Of a stretch of 36,823 bases of DNA, positions 25,780 through 33,083 are shown in pieces. The stretch is from a virus. The position numbers and the translations under genes were made by a program. The stretch is taken from positions 1-36,823 of IMG/VR virus record IMGVR_UViG_3300004369_000685; one strand, written 5' to 3'. Every line of letters begins with the position of its first letter. Position 1 is the first letter of the stretch. The notes below the pieces were generated by a model. That model saw only the letters and a list, made by a program, of their open reading frames with translations. It was not told the DNA's origin and did not search any database.

Positions 25780-26096
25780 TGTTTTATGTAGGTGATAATA
25801 CTTTGTATGTATTTGGATTACAAAATCCCAAAGATATACTTATAAGAGCATTAAACCACAAATGCAACATTGTAAGATTAGGATATAAAAAAAGTTTTAC
25901 ACCAGGAACATTAGAGCTTATAAATGATTGGAACTATATTTTTGAAAGTTTAACAGAAGCAAAGATTAATATAGAGTTAGAACTTACTGAGCAATATAGA
26001 GAGTATATAAAAAAATGGGATTGGGAAAATTATAAAAAATTTACTGCCTTATATAATACTCCTTTAGAGCCTGGTAATATAGAGAAAATAGAATGA
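25779..26096 (+). CDS. small protein of unknown function
   Basis: 105 residues (MFYVGDNTLYVFGLQNPKD), with no recognised domain, signal or membrane segment. It is coupled to the DpdA-like gene by a TAATG overlap and to the next small gene by an ATGA overlap, suggesting that the three proteins are made together. A role as a partner of the DpdA-like enzyme is possible from position only. Confidence 0.7.
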   Translation: MFYVGDNTLYVFGLQNPKDILIRALNHKCNIVRLGYKKSFTPGTLELINDWNYIFESLTEAKINIELELTEQYREYIKKWDWENYKKFTALYNTPLEPGNIEKIE

Positions 26097-26269
26097 AAAT
26101 AAATTTAACCGCTACAGACGAAGACGGTATTCAAATGAATGCCTCATATACAGGTAATTTTGAATATGAGGAAGATATACAAGAATTTTTAATTTTAGTA
26201 TTAAGATTTTTAATTAAAACAGGTGCAGATATTCCTGAAGAAGTGATTAAGGAATTAGAGAAGTATTAA
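26093..26269 (+). CDS. 58-residue protein of unknown function
   Basis: Begins with ATG in the ATGA overlap with the previous stop (MKINLTATDEDGIQMNASY). The second half is a predicted amphipathic helix (IQEFLILVLRFLIKTG) followed by a charged tail. Tight overlap and frame length support it as a real gene. Confidence 0.6.
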   Translation: MKINLTATDEDGIQMNASYTGNFEYEEDIQEFLILVLRFLIKTGADIPEEVIKELEKY

Positions 26270-26277
26270 ATAGAAGT

Positions 26278-26937
26278 ATGAAGAAGGCAGATTTAAACAA
26301 TTTTTTAGCAATAGTAATGCTGTTTTTTACAGCAGAAACCTTTGCATCTGGTAGTGCTAACATTGGAGGCACTTTTATAAACAGTGATGAATCTACATTT
26401 AATGCTAGTGTTGATGGTCAGTGGGAACGTGATAAATGGCAACGAATATTTGAATTTGATTATGTGTATAAAGAAAGCCAAGATATTAAAACTTTAGATG
26501 AACTATACACAGGTGTTAAAATAAATTATACTTTTGCTCCTAAGCATTACGTTTTTACTCAATTAATTTATGATAATGATAAATTTAGAGCAGATAAGCA
26601 AAGACTTAGTATGGCATATGGTTACGGTTATAAACTTTTAAGAACAGAAAAATTTAAAGCAAGTAATGAAATATCAATAGGTTATTTGAATAGTGACTTG
26701 TTAGATGAAGTAATTTACAGAAACAGTTTATGGTTTTTTTATAAGTTAGCAGATAGAGTAAATTTAACTAACAAATATTTGATAGAATGGGGAGATGGTG
26801 CTGACGATTATGTTAGAAACGAAACATCTCTTAATTATAACTTTGATAATGGTATAGTATTAGGACTTGCTAATACATATACAGAAGATCCGATTGACAA
26901 TAATATTTTAAGTGTTACAATAGGTGTTAGTTGGTAA
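26278..26937 (+). CDS. outer-membrane beta-barrel protein, DUF481-like
   Basis: 219 residues. Residues 1 to about 24 form a signal peptide (basic MKKADLNN, hydrophobic FLAIVMLFF, then TFASG). The mature part alternates polar and aromatic residues in many strands (WQRIFEFDYVYKESQDIK, KINYTFAPKHYVFTQL, NKYLIEW) and ends in Trp (VTIGVSW), a barrel-type C-terminus. The pattern is that of the DUF481/YdiY family of bacterial outer-membrane proteins. A DUF481 protein is no part of the T4 core. It could change the cell surface, for instance to hide the receptor from other phages, or help the host under stress. It is the second outer-membrane barrel in the window, and starts 8 bases after the previous stop. 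Confidence 0.75.
   Translation: MKKADLNNFLAIVMLFFTAETFASGSANIGGTFINSDESTFNASVDGQWERDKWQRIFEFDYVYKESQDIKTLDELYTGVKINYTFAPKHYVFTQLIYDNDKFRADKQRLSMAYGYGYKLLRTEKFKASNEISIGYLNSDLLDEVIYRNSLWFFYKLADRVNLTNKYLIEWGDGADDYVRNETSLNYNFDNGIVLGLANTYTEDPIDNNILSVTIGVSW
26894..26921 (+). promoter_or_regulatory. sigma70-type promoter inside the DUF481-like gene
   Basis: TTGACA (26894-26899), 16-base spacer, TACAAT (26916-26921). The predicted +1 is about 26928, 22 bases before the next ATG at 26950, and would drive the small genes, csp, the T-fold gene and the sugar genes. Confidence 0.6.
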
Positions 26938-26949
26938 TAGTTCTACACG

Positions 26950-27357
26950 ATGATTGAAAAAACATATATTTTAAAACCTAAAAACAAAAAGAGTTTAGTG
27001 GAAAGAGTTATCTACGAAAAAGACGGAACTGTATTTTCTTACACAGAAGGCTACACCGGTGGCGAATGGTTTTTTGTTGGTACTGAGGAACAAATGCATG
27101 ATGTACTTCCACCAATTGATGATGATGTAATCGATATGAATATGTATCCTGATTGGGAATTTGTAGAGTCTGGACAAGGACACACAAACGATTGGGAATT
27201 TGTAGGACCTGCTGATGCTGAACTTGTAGAAGAAGCAGAGAACATTATGGAAGAAGATGGTCATTGGGCATTAGAAGAAGCAGGTTGGTGTTATGAAGAT
27301 ACTGAATGGCTTGTTTATAATGGATTAGAATTGACCGTTGAGAATAAGGAAAAATAA
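26950..27357 (+). CDS. acidic protein of unknown function with a repeated DWEFV motif
   Basis: 135 residues, very acidic and rich in Trp. The motif DWEFV occurs twice (DWEFVESGQ and DWEFVGPAD), 14 residues apart, which hints at duplication. No signal peptide or family is recognised. It lies at the head of the predicted operon behind the promoter at 26894, and its stop overlaps the next start (TAATG). Confidence 0.7.
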   Translation: MIEKTYILKPKNKKSLVERVIYEKDGTVFSYTEGYTGGEWFFVGTEEQMHDVLPPIDDDVIDMNMYPDWEFVESGQGHTNDWEFVGPADAELVEEAENIMEEDGHWALEEAGWCYEDTEWLVYNGLELTVENKEK

Positions 27358-27449
27358 TGAAAGAACATTGTCCATATGGACATGTAGTTTTGAAGGAAGG
27401 ACCTTTAGAATTTAATAACGAAGGTAATACTTCAAAAAGAGGAAAATAG
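27357..27449 (+). CDS. 30-residue peptide
   Basis: A short frame ([15 protein letters not shown]...) starting in a TAATG overlap and ending one base before csp. It contains Cys and His in CPYGH, which could bind a metal as half of a zinc ribbon. Coupling supports translation; the function is unknown. Confidence 0.5.
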   Translation: MKEHCPYGHVVLKEGPLEFNNEGNTSKRGK

Positions 27450-27450
27450 A

Positions 27451-27648
27451 ATGGCGACAGGAAAAGTAAAATGGTTTGATTCAAGTAAAGGATTTGGATT
27501 TATATCACCAGACGATGGCAGTAAAGATGTGTTTGCACATCATACAGCAATAGCAGGTGACGGATATAAGTCCTTACAAGAAGATCAAGCGGTTACATTT
27601 GATGTTGTTGAAGGTGCGAAAGGACCACAAGCAACAAACATAGTGTAA
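27451..27648 (+). CDS. csp: cold-shock domain protein
   Basis: 65 residues, the usual size. The RNA-binding motifs RNP1 (KGFGFI, residues 14-19) and RNP2 (VFAHH, about residues 27-31) are intact, and the start [16 protein letters not shown] is typical. Csp proteins bind single-stranded RNA or DNA and melt secondary structure. In a phage it could aid translation or protect transcripts, or assist replication. It lies within a string of small genes, and the following gene starts after GGAG. Confidence 0.95.
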   Translation: MATGKVKWFDSSKGFGFISPDDGSKDVFAHHTAIAGDGYKSLQEDQAVTFDVVEGAKGPQATNIV

Positions 27649-27658
27649 GGAGAATTGT

Positions 27659-28039
27659 ATGAGAAGTATTTGGGTAACATTTAGTAAAGAAGGTATTCAC
27701 AAATATCCTGCGGCACTAGAAGATCCTAAACTAGCAACTGGCGACGAATATGATGTTAGTTTTTTAGGATATCCACATAGACACATCTTTCACTTTAAAG
27801 TGTGGATTGAAATCTATCATGCAGATAGAGAAATAGAATTTATACAGTTCAAAAGATGGTTGGAAAGCCTTTATGGTGATGGAATTATCCAACTAGACTT
27901 TAAATCGTGCGAAATGATTGCAGATGATCTAGCACAACAAATTCAGGATAGATATCCTGGTAGATACATAAAGATTTCGGTAGCCGAAGATAATGAAAAC
28001 GGTTGCGAAATGGAATACCCAGTAGAAGGAGAAAAATAA
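27659..28039 (+). CDS. QueD/PTPS-like T-fold protein with altered active site
   Basis: 126 residues, the size of QueD. The order of motifs follows QueD: VTFSKEGIHKYP near the first strand with H14, then YPHRHIFHFKVWIEI with H40 and H42 in place of HGH, EFIQFKRWLESL in place of the 'xDFxxLK' helix, the helix ADDLAQQIQDRY, and ISVAEDNENGCEMEY in place of the last 'V.ET' strand with E110. The three zinc ligands of QueD (H16, H31 and H33 in E. coli) would map to H14, H40 and H42. The catalytic Cys at four before the HxH is not present (Leu there) and the LDH motif reads LDF. It may be an inactive or re-purposed T-fold, or act in deazaguanine synthesis with FolE and QueE. This is my inference from pattern. 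Confidence 0.5.
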   Translation: MRSIWVTFSKEGIHKYPAALEDPKLATGDEYDVSFLGYPHRHIFHFKVWIEIYHADREIEFIQFKRWLESLYGDGIIQLDFKSCEMIADDLAQQIQDRYPGRYIKISVAEDNENGCEMEYPVEGEK

Positions 28040-28215
28040 TGGAAACACATTTACAAATTAAAGTTGCAATGGAAACATATCTTGCAGAGCATGAAAAGTT
28101 CGAACAGAATGGTGTTAAAGCCAGTTCTGCCAGAGCAAGAAAGGCTCTTATGGAAATGATTAAACTTGCAAAAACAAGACGTGGAGAAATCCAAGATAAA
28201 AGGAATTCAATGTAA
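28039..28215 (+). CDS. basic helical protein, histone-H1-like in the C-terminal half
   Basis: The ATG at 28039 shares TAATG with the previous gene; an earlier ATG at 28003 lies inside it, so I take 28039, giving 58 residues. The second half (ASSARARKALMEMIKLAKTRRGE) is rich in Arg and Lys and predicted helical, with the look of small, basic proteins conserved in T4-like marine phages. Nucleic-acid binding is likely but not proved. Confidence 0.65.
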   Translation: METHLQIKVAMETYLAEHEKFEQNGVKASSARARKALMEMIKLAKTRRGEIQDKRNSM

Positions 28216-28367
28216 TGACTTCAATGAGCAACAAAAGTAATACTGAATCTAAGCCTAATATAATTAGCAAAGAAGAGGCAGATAAAAAGAATGACTTTGC
28301 ACAAAGTCTAACTGATAAAATTACTGATGTTGTTGATTATGGAAATTTAGAGGAGAAAGATGAGTAA
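28215..28367 (+). CDS. 50-residue polar protein of unknown function
   Basis: Starts in a TAATG overlap (MTSMSNKSNTESKPNII) and its end overlaps the start of the glycosyltransferase by 8 bases. Charged and probably disordered; no motif. The two overlaps support translation. Confidence 0.55.
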   Translation: MTSMSNKSNTESKPNIISKEEADKKNDFAQSLTDKITDVVDYGNLEEKDE

Positions 28368-29337
28368 GATTATTTACGTACCTTTAGAACATATTGACGG
28401 TAGATATACTGTTCATATGGATAGAGATATTGAAAATTATTTGCGAAGTAATAATTTAGAGTATGTAAAAATTATGCCTACTTATGAAACTCCTCCACTT
28501 CCTGAAGGACAATTTTTGAATGCCGCCTTTACTAGCAAATTTAAATCATTACAAATGGCAGAAATATCTGCTATGTTTGAAAGAGGAGAAATTGCTGAAG
28601 GCGACAGATTCTTTTTTAGTGATATTTGGTTTCCTGGTATTGAGAATATTGCCTATATGAAATACTTCAATAAAATTGATGTAAAGATTACAGGCATTAT
28701 TCATGCAGGAAGTTTTACAGACACAGATTTTGTTCGCGATATGGAACGTTGGGCAAAGAATTTTGAAGACATTATATTTGATATAAGTGACACAATTTTT
28801 TGTGCAAGTGAATTTATCAGACAAGATATTATTAAAAAACGTATCGTGAGCCCTGACAAGTTGGTTGTTACAGGATTGCCTGTCGATTACACAGGGCTCG
28901 ATTCACACAAAGGACAGCAAAAAGATAACATTGTAGTCTTTAATGGTAGAATTTGTGATGAAAAACAACCTTGGTTGTTTGATGAATTGGCAAAACAAGT
29001 TTCTGAAAGAGTTAATGTTCCTGTTAGATTTGTGAAGACGCAGGAAGAAAACTTATCCAAGGAGGAGTACTATGCTCTACTTGGTAAAAGTAAGGCTATA
29101 GTAAGTTATGCCTTACAAGAAAACTTCGGTTTTGGTGTTGCTGAAGCCGTGTATTTAGGTTGTACGCCTGTACTGCCTAACAGATTAGTTTATCCTGAGC
29201 TATATCCTGACATAAAATTGTTTGACAGATTTGAAGAAAGTGTTGATATGGTTGTAGAGGCAATAACTAATTATAATTTAAAAGGAATCAAAATAACAAA
29301 TTCTAACGATGTGTTTGGTTCCTGGTTTGGAAGATAA
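28360..29337 (+). CDS. glycosyltransferase (GT-B fold, GT4-like)
   Basis: 325 residues. The C-terminal donor domain has ENFGFGVAEAVYLG, with the E-x7-E motif (E254 and E262) that binds the sugar nucleotide, and VVFNGRICDEKQP resembles the 'G R x x x x K' phosphate-contact region. The N-terminal half (ITGIIHAGSFTD, TIFCASEFIRQDI) fits the acceptor domain of GT-B enzymes. It lies directly before a sugar-nucleotide epimerase, so the two likely work on one sugar. The acceptor may be a modified base of phage DNA, as in T4, or virion protein or cell-surface glycan. Confidence 0.85.
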   Translation: MSKIIYVPLEHIDGRYTVHMDRDIENYLRSNNLEYVKIMPTYETPPLPEGQFLNAAFTSKFKSLQMAEISAMFERGEIAEGDRFFFSDIWFPGIENIAYMKYFNKIDVKITGIIHAGSFTDTDFVRDMERWAKNFEDIIFDISDTIFCASEFIRQDIIKKRIVSPDKLVVTGLPVDYTGLDSHKGQQKDNIVVFNGRICDEKQPWLFDELAKQVSERVNVPVRFVKTQEENLSKEEYYALLGKSKAIVSYALQENFGFGVAEAVYLGCTPVLPNRLVYPELYPDIKLFDRFEESVDMVVEAITNYNLKGIKITNSNDVFGSWFGR

Positions 29338-29338
29338 T

Positions 29339-30295
29339 ATGGAAGATAAAACAATTTTAGTAACCGGCGGAAGTGGATTTATAGGTTCAGTAACCTGTAA
29401 ATTATTAGTAGAGTCAGGTTTTAATGTAATAAACTTAGATAGAGTAAAAAGACCTATAGAAGGAGTTACCCAATATCCTTTTGATATTAATAATTCCCAA
29501 GTTAAAGGCATTATAGAAATGACAAAACCGGATGCAATTATACATCTAGCCGCACATCATAGTGTGCCTAAAAGCATAGCACAGGCAAAAGACTATTATG
29601 TAAATAATGTAGAGAACTCCATAAAATTATTGGAACATGCTATAGACGGTGGTGTAAAACATTTTGTTTTTAGCAGTTCAAGTTCTGTTTATGGTGATTC
29701 AGACAATCTATTAAATTCTGAAATAGATGTATGTAATCCTAAAACACCATACGGAAGAACAAAACTAATGGTGGAAACCATTCTTAAGGATTTGTCAGCA
29801 GTACATGACTTTAGATTTGCAAGTTTAAGATATTTTTGTGCCGCAGGTAGTTATGAAGGCTTTGGTTATCAATTAGAACCAAAAGAACATATTTTGCCTG
29901 TGTTAGTAAATGCGGCACTCAATGATGAAAAATTCAAGGTAAATGGTGACGACTATGATACTATAGACGGAACCTGTGTAAGAGATTACACTCATGTATT
30001 TGATATAGCCACAGCTCATGTGGCATCACTACACTACTTGTTTGATGGTAGTAAAAGTGATATCTTTAATATAGGTGCAGGATCACCTAAAAGCATTAAG
30101 CAAGTTATAGCAGAAGTAGAAAGACAAACTGAAAAATCAGTAGATGTAGAATATGGACCAAGAAGAGAAGGAGACGCCAAAAAAACAGATGCAAATATTT
30201 CTAAGGCGATAGATGAGCTTGGATGGGAACCTGTTATGACTTTAGAGGATATTGTTAAAACAGAAATAGAATATCAGAGTTCTAAAAAGAAATAA
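29339..30295 (+). CDS. NAD-dependent sugar-nucleotide epimerase (GalE-like)
   Basis: 318 residues, an extended short-chain dehydrogenase. The nucleotide-binding motif GGSGFIG is at 10-16, the catalytic Ser lies in SSSSSVYG (about 112-119), and Y138/K142 form the YxxxK pair in TPYGRTK. The start at 29339 follows the previous stop by one base; an in-frame ATG at 29309 is inside the glycosyltransferase gene and I reject it. It converts a UDP- or other nucleotide sugar, most like UDP-glucose/galactose 4-epimerase. It likely supplies the donor for the preceding enzyme. Confidence 0.9.
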   Translation: MEDKTILVTGGSGFIGSVTCKLLVESGFNVINLDRVKRPIEGVTQYPFDINNSQVKGIIEMTKPDAIIHLAAHHSVPKSIAQAKDYYVNNVENSIKLLEHAIDGGVKHFVFSSSSSVYGDSDNLLNSEIDVCNPKTPYGRTKLMVETILKDLSAVHDFRFASLRYFCAAGSYEGFGYQLEPKEHILPVLVNAALNDEKFKVNGDDYDTIDGTCVRDYTHVFDIATAHVASLHYLFDGSKSDIFNIGAGSPKSIKQVIAEVERQTEKSVDVEYGPRREGDAKKTDANISKAIDELGWEPVMTLEDIVKTEIEYQSSKKK

Positions 30296-30296
30296 C

Positions 30297-30324
30297 TTGA
30301 CAAAAACTGTTTTTCTGCTATAGT
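30297..30324 (+). promoter_or_regulatory. sigma70-type promoter for the phosphoribosyltransferase-folE-queE operon
   Basis: TTGACA (30297-30302), 16-base spacer, TATAGT (30319-30324). The predicted +1 is 30331, exactly the A of the start ATG, with no ribosome-binding site. This predicts a leaderless mRNA. Confidence 0.8.
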
Positions 30325-30330
30325 AATAAT

Positions 30331-30822
30331 ATGGAAAAACTTTACTATTCTAATACAGATCTTAAAAATGACCTTAGTGAAATAACAAGGCAAATAAATG
30401 TTAGTGGCTGGAAGCCTGATGTAGTGATTGGTCCTGGTAGAGGAGCCTTTGTTATGGGTGTAATGCTAAGTCACTATTTTGAAGTACCTTTTCATGGCTT
30501 TGAATGGCAAACAAGAGACCATGAAATGATCAAGGAATCCACTAGATTGGAAACCATTTTATCTAAATACAGTATGCAGAATATATTACTTGTTGATGAT
30601 ATAAACGATTCTGGAAGTACATTATTAGGTATGAGCGGTGTAGTAAGTGAATGGGACAGCACAGAAAATAATAATAACATTTACTTGCATGACAGCCTAA
30701 AGTATGCTACACTATTTGATAAAGAAAGCAGTAATTTTTCTGATGTAGAATTTACTGGAAATAAAGTAAAACCAGATGAGGAAAAATGGATTGTTTTCCC
30801 TTATGAGGATTGGTGGAAATGA
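30331..30822 (+). CDS. phosphoribosyltransferase, type I (PRT fold)
   Basis: 163 residues. The PRPP-binding loop LLVDDINDSGST has the typical hydrophobic-DD-x-x-x-T/S-G-S-T pattern with D89/D90, and DVVIGPGRGAFVMGV matches the upstream 'pyrophosphate' loop. The size is like hypoxanthine/xanthine-guanine phosphoribosyltransferases (Gpt, Hpt). It attaches a purine base to PRPP. It heads the operon with folE (which uses GTP), so salvage of guanine to feed GTP for deazaguanine synthesis is a sensible idea, not proven. It is predicted to be translated from a leaderless mRNA. Confidence 0.85.
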   Translation: MEKLYYSNTDLKNDLSEITRQINVSGWKPDVVIGPGRGAFVMGVMLSHYFEVPFHGFEWQTRDHEMIKESTRLETILSKYSMQNILLVDDINDSGSTLLGMSGVVSEWDSTENNNNIYLHDSLKYATLFDKESSNFSDVEFTGNKVKPDEEKWIVFPYEDWWK

Positions 30823-31022
30823 GTACTGTACAAAGTTTAACAAATCATTTAAAACATTTGGAAGACATACACCGAGAACTAGATAAAAAGATTACAAGAC
30901 ATTGGGAACATCATGATAGTGATGATAAAATTAGGCAAGAGAAGTTGGAAAAACTAACTCTTAAAAGAGAAATTGAAGAATTAAAGATACAAATCAAGGA
31001 AAAGCAAAATGAAGGTAAGTGA
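30819..31022 (+). CDS. DUF465 (YdcH-like) helical protein
   Basis: The ATG at 30819 shares ATGA with the previous stop; a further ATG at 30810 is within that gene and I reject it. The 67-residue protein (HLKHLEDIHRELDKKI, then KLEKLTLKREIEELK) follows the DUF465 pattern of two amphipathic helices, in which the second half reads 'L-K-x-x-K-L-x-L-K-x-x-I'. DUF465 proteins are common in proteobacteria and their role is unknown. Confidence 0.75.
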   Translation: MSTVQSLTNHLKHLEDIHRELDKKITRHWEHHDSDDKIRQEKLEKLTLKREIEELKIQIKEKQNEGK

Positions 31023-31698
31023 TAAAATTACACAAAGAATTAAAGAAGCCGGAGCAAAGTATTGGGCAAGTGATAATGTTGCACAATTTATGGATGAAGG
31101 CGATGACCAGGCTCTTATAGAAGAACTTATTCCTCATTTTGAAGGTGTTTTAGATACACTTATTATTGATAGACATAATGATCCTAACAGTCAAGGTACT
31201 GCAAAACGTCTTGCTAAAATGTATATCAATGAACTTATGTGGGGCAGATATAATGATATGCCTAATGCCACAGCATTTCCTAATGACATAGAAGAAGGTT
31301 ACAAAGGTATGTTGGTAGTAAGAAGTGAAATACAAAGTATGTGTTCTCACCATCATCAGCCTGTTAAAGGTGTTGCCTACATTGGTATTATTGCAGGAGA
31401 AACTCTTATAGGGCTTTCTAAATACACTAGAATAGCACAATGGTGTGCAAGACGAGGTACATTACAAGAAGAACTTGCTAATGATATTGCTAGAGAAATT
31501 ATGAAAGCAACAGGAAGTAAAAACTTAGGTGTTTATATACAAGCCACACACGGTTGTGTAGAGAATAGAGGTGTGTTAGCACATAGTAGTTTAACACAAA
31601 CAACTGTGTTAGAAGGTAGGTTTATGGAAGATCAAAGCACTAAAAAGGAATTTTTTGATAATATTAAACTACAGCAACAATATGCATGTGACAAATAA
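31009..31698 (+). CDS. folE: GTP cyclohydrolase I
   Basis: 229 residues. The zinc and substrate site SMCSHHHQPVKG has C112, H114 and H115, matching E. coli C110, H112 and H113, and HGCVENRGV has C183 matching C181. The substrate loop LIGLSKYTRIAQWCARR is conserved. It converts GTP to dihydroneopterin triphosphate, the first step of both folate and 7-deazaguanine synthesis. Beside queE in a phage operon it belongs to deazaguanine synthesis. It overlaps DUF465 by 14 bases, with AAGGA before the ATG; its stop shares TAATG with the next gene. Confidence 0.93.
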   Translation: MKVSDKITQRIKEAGAKYWASDNVAQFMDEGDDQALIEELIPHFEGVLDTLIIDRHNDPNSQGTAKRLAKMYINELMWGRYNDMPNATAFPNDIEEGYKGMLVVRSEIQSMCSHHHQPVKGVAYIGIIAGETLIGLSKYTRIAQWCARRGTLQEELANDIAREIMKATGSKNLGVYIQATHGCVENRGVLAHSSLTQTTVLEGRFMEDQSTKKEFFDNIKLQQQYACDK

Positions 31699-32207
31699 TG
31701 ATTAGTACTCGTAACGGACATTTAATTTATGGAAGGCATGCCGTTCCTGTTAGAGAAGTTGTAGATTCTATCTGCGATAGAGCTCATATGGATTGGATTT
31801 GTGCAAGATATCCATTAAAACCAGTAGAGGTTTTAGAATGTTTAGATGCTATTGCAGACATAGATAAGTTAGGTGGCGGCGAACATTTAATTTTAAGAAA
31901 TAGCTCAGACAATCCTTCAGATGTTACTATAGAAATTACAAGTATTTCTGATATATTTTTTCTTAAAGTAATGCAATATGGAAAAGTATTTTTAGAAAAC
32001 GAATATAATTTTAATTTATTGTATGATAAAGGTTTTAGAATGTGTGCAATAGAATCTTTTGAAGACATAGTAAATGGAAGTGTTGGTTATGAAAGTAGCG
32101 AAATACATACTATTGTTGTTTCAGCAATTTTAGATATTGCTGGCCCAGACTTTGATAAAGAATTATTTATAAAATTTTTAAAGGAAGAAGATGAAGCTCA
32201 GGTATAG
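31698..32207 (+). CDS. protein with DUF433-like N-terminus between folE and queE
   Basis: 169 residues. Residues 1-60 (GHLIYGRHAVPVREVVDSI, then CARYPLKPVEVLECLDAI) resemble DUF433, a winged helix-like domain found in antitoxins. The rest is not recognised. It overlaps queE by 17 bases and shares TAATG with folE, so it is made with both enzymes. It may be a regulator or a helper of the pathway. It does not have the CxxxHGH motif of QueD. Confidence 0.55.
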   Translation: MISTRNGHLIYGRHAVPVREVVDSICDRAHMDWICARYPLKPVEVLECLDAIADIDKLGGGEHLILRNSSDNPSDVTIEITSISDIFFLKVMQYGKVFLENEYNFNLLYDKGFRMCAIESFEDIVNGSVGYESSEIHTIVVSAILDIAGPDFDKELFIKFLKEEDEAQV

Positions 32208-33075
32208 CGAAGCATTTTACTCAGTACAAGGAGAAGGCAGATTTGTTGGTGTGCCTAGTATCTTCTTAAGAGTATTTGGTTGTAACTTTGAGTGTGCAGG
32301 GTTTGGACAACCTAGAGGTGATTTGATTGCAACAGATCAGATGCCTTATGCTATAGATCCTAAAGCGGACAAAAATCATCCAGAAGCATATAAAAGCATA
32401 GATGAGTTACCTGTCACACCTATTGGGTGTGATTCCAGTGCCAGTTGGGCAATGAAATATAAACATTTGCAGATGACTAAAACTGTAGATGAAGTGTTTG
32501 ATCACATCACATCATTGTTACCAAATGGCACTTTCACTGGCCAACACGGTGAAGACATACACCTGGTGATCACAGGTGGAGAACCGCTACTAGGGTGGCA
32601 ACGTGTTTGGCCAGCACTTTTAGATATGTGCAGAAGGGTTGGGTTGAAAAACGTAACCTTTGAAACCAATGGAACACAAAAAGTTAAAAGCGAATTAGTA
32701 AATTATTTTAATTTACAGAATCAGGATATACATGTTACCTGGAGTACAAGTCCTAAATTAAGTATAAGTGGAGAAAGTACTGATGATGCTCTTATACCTG
32801 ATGCTTTAAGATCAATGAACGAAGTTGAGAACAGTTATTTGTATAACAAATTTGTTGTAAGAGACAATTTGTGTATAGATGAAGTAGATATGTTTGTCGA
32901 TAGTTATAAAGAATCTGGCGTAAAATTAGATTCTGTCTATCTTATGCCTGAGGGTGCTACATTCGAGCAACAAACTCTTACAGAAAAAGGTGTAGCAGAA
33001 ATTTGTATGAATACAGGATACAAATTTAGTCCCAGATTACATATTAATTTATTTGGTAATGCCTGGGGTACTTAG
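32191..33075 (+). CDS. queE: 7-carboxy-7-deazaguanine synthase, radical SAM, with split cluster motif
   Basis: 294 residues. The start LRYSEAFYSVQGEGRFVG is the QueE signature. The cluster-binding Cys are C31 and C35 (FGCNFEC) and, after a 44-residue insertion, C80 followed by D81 (IGCDSSASW), instead of the compact CxxxCxxC. The insert (GFGQPRGDLIATDQ...) is family-typical of long phage QueE proteins. The SAM-binding GGEPLL (in VITGGEPLL) and the TNGT strand (FETNGTQKV) are present. It makes 7-carboxy-7-deazaguanine from 6-carboxytetrahydropterin. QueC, the next enzyme, is not seen, so the host may provide it. Confidence 0.93.
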   Translation: MKLRYSEAFYSVQGEGRFVGVPSIFLRVFGCNFECAGFGQPRGDLIATDQMPYAIDPKADKNHPEAYKSIDELPVTPIGCDSSASWAMKYKHLQMTKTVDEVFDHITSLLPNGTFTGQHGEDIHLVITGGEPLLGWQRVWPALLDMCRRVGLKNVTFETNGTQKVKSELVNYFNLQNQDIHVTWSTSPKLSISGESTDDALIPDALRSMNEVENSYLYNKFVVRDNLCIDEVDMFVDSYKESGVKLDSVYLMPEGATFEQQTLTEKGVAEICMNTGYKFSPRLHINLFGNAWGT

Positions 33076-33083
33076 GAGTTATT

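Noticed and set aside
27332-27359. TTGACC-N16-AATAAT as a promoter for the peptide and csp genes
   Set aside because: Both boxes are weaker than in the other eight, and the genes are already covered by the promoter at 26894.
31698-32207. QueD, since the gene lies between folE and queE
   Set aside because: No CxxxHGH motif and no T-fold pattern; the N-terminus looks like DUF433. The protein at 27659 is a better T-fold candidate.
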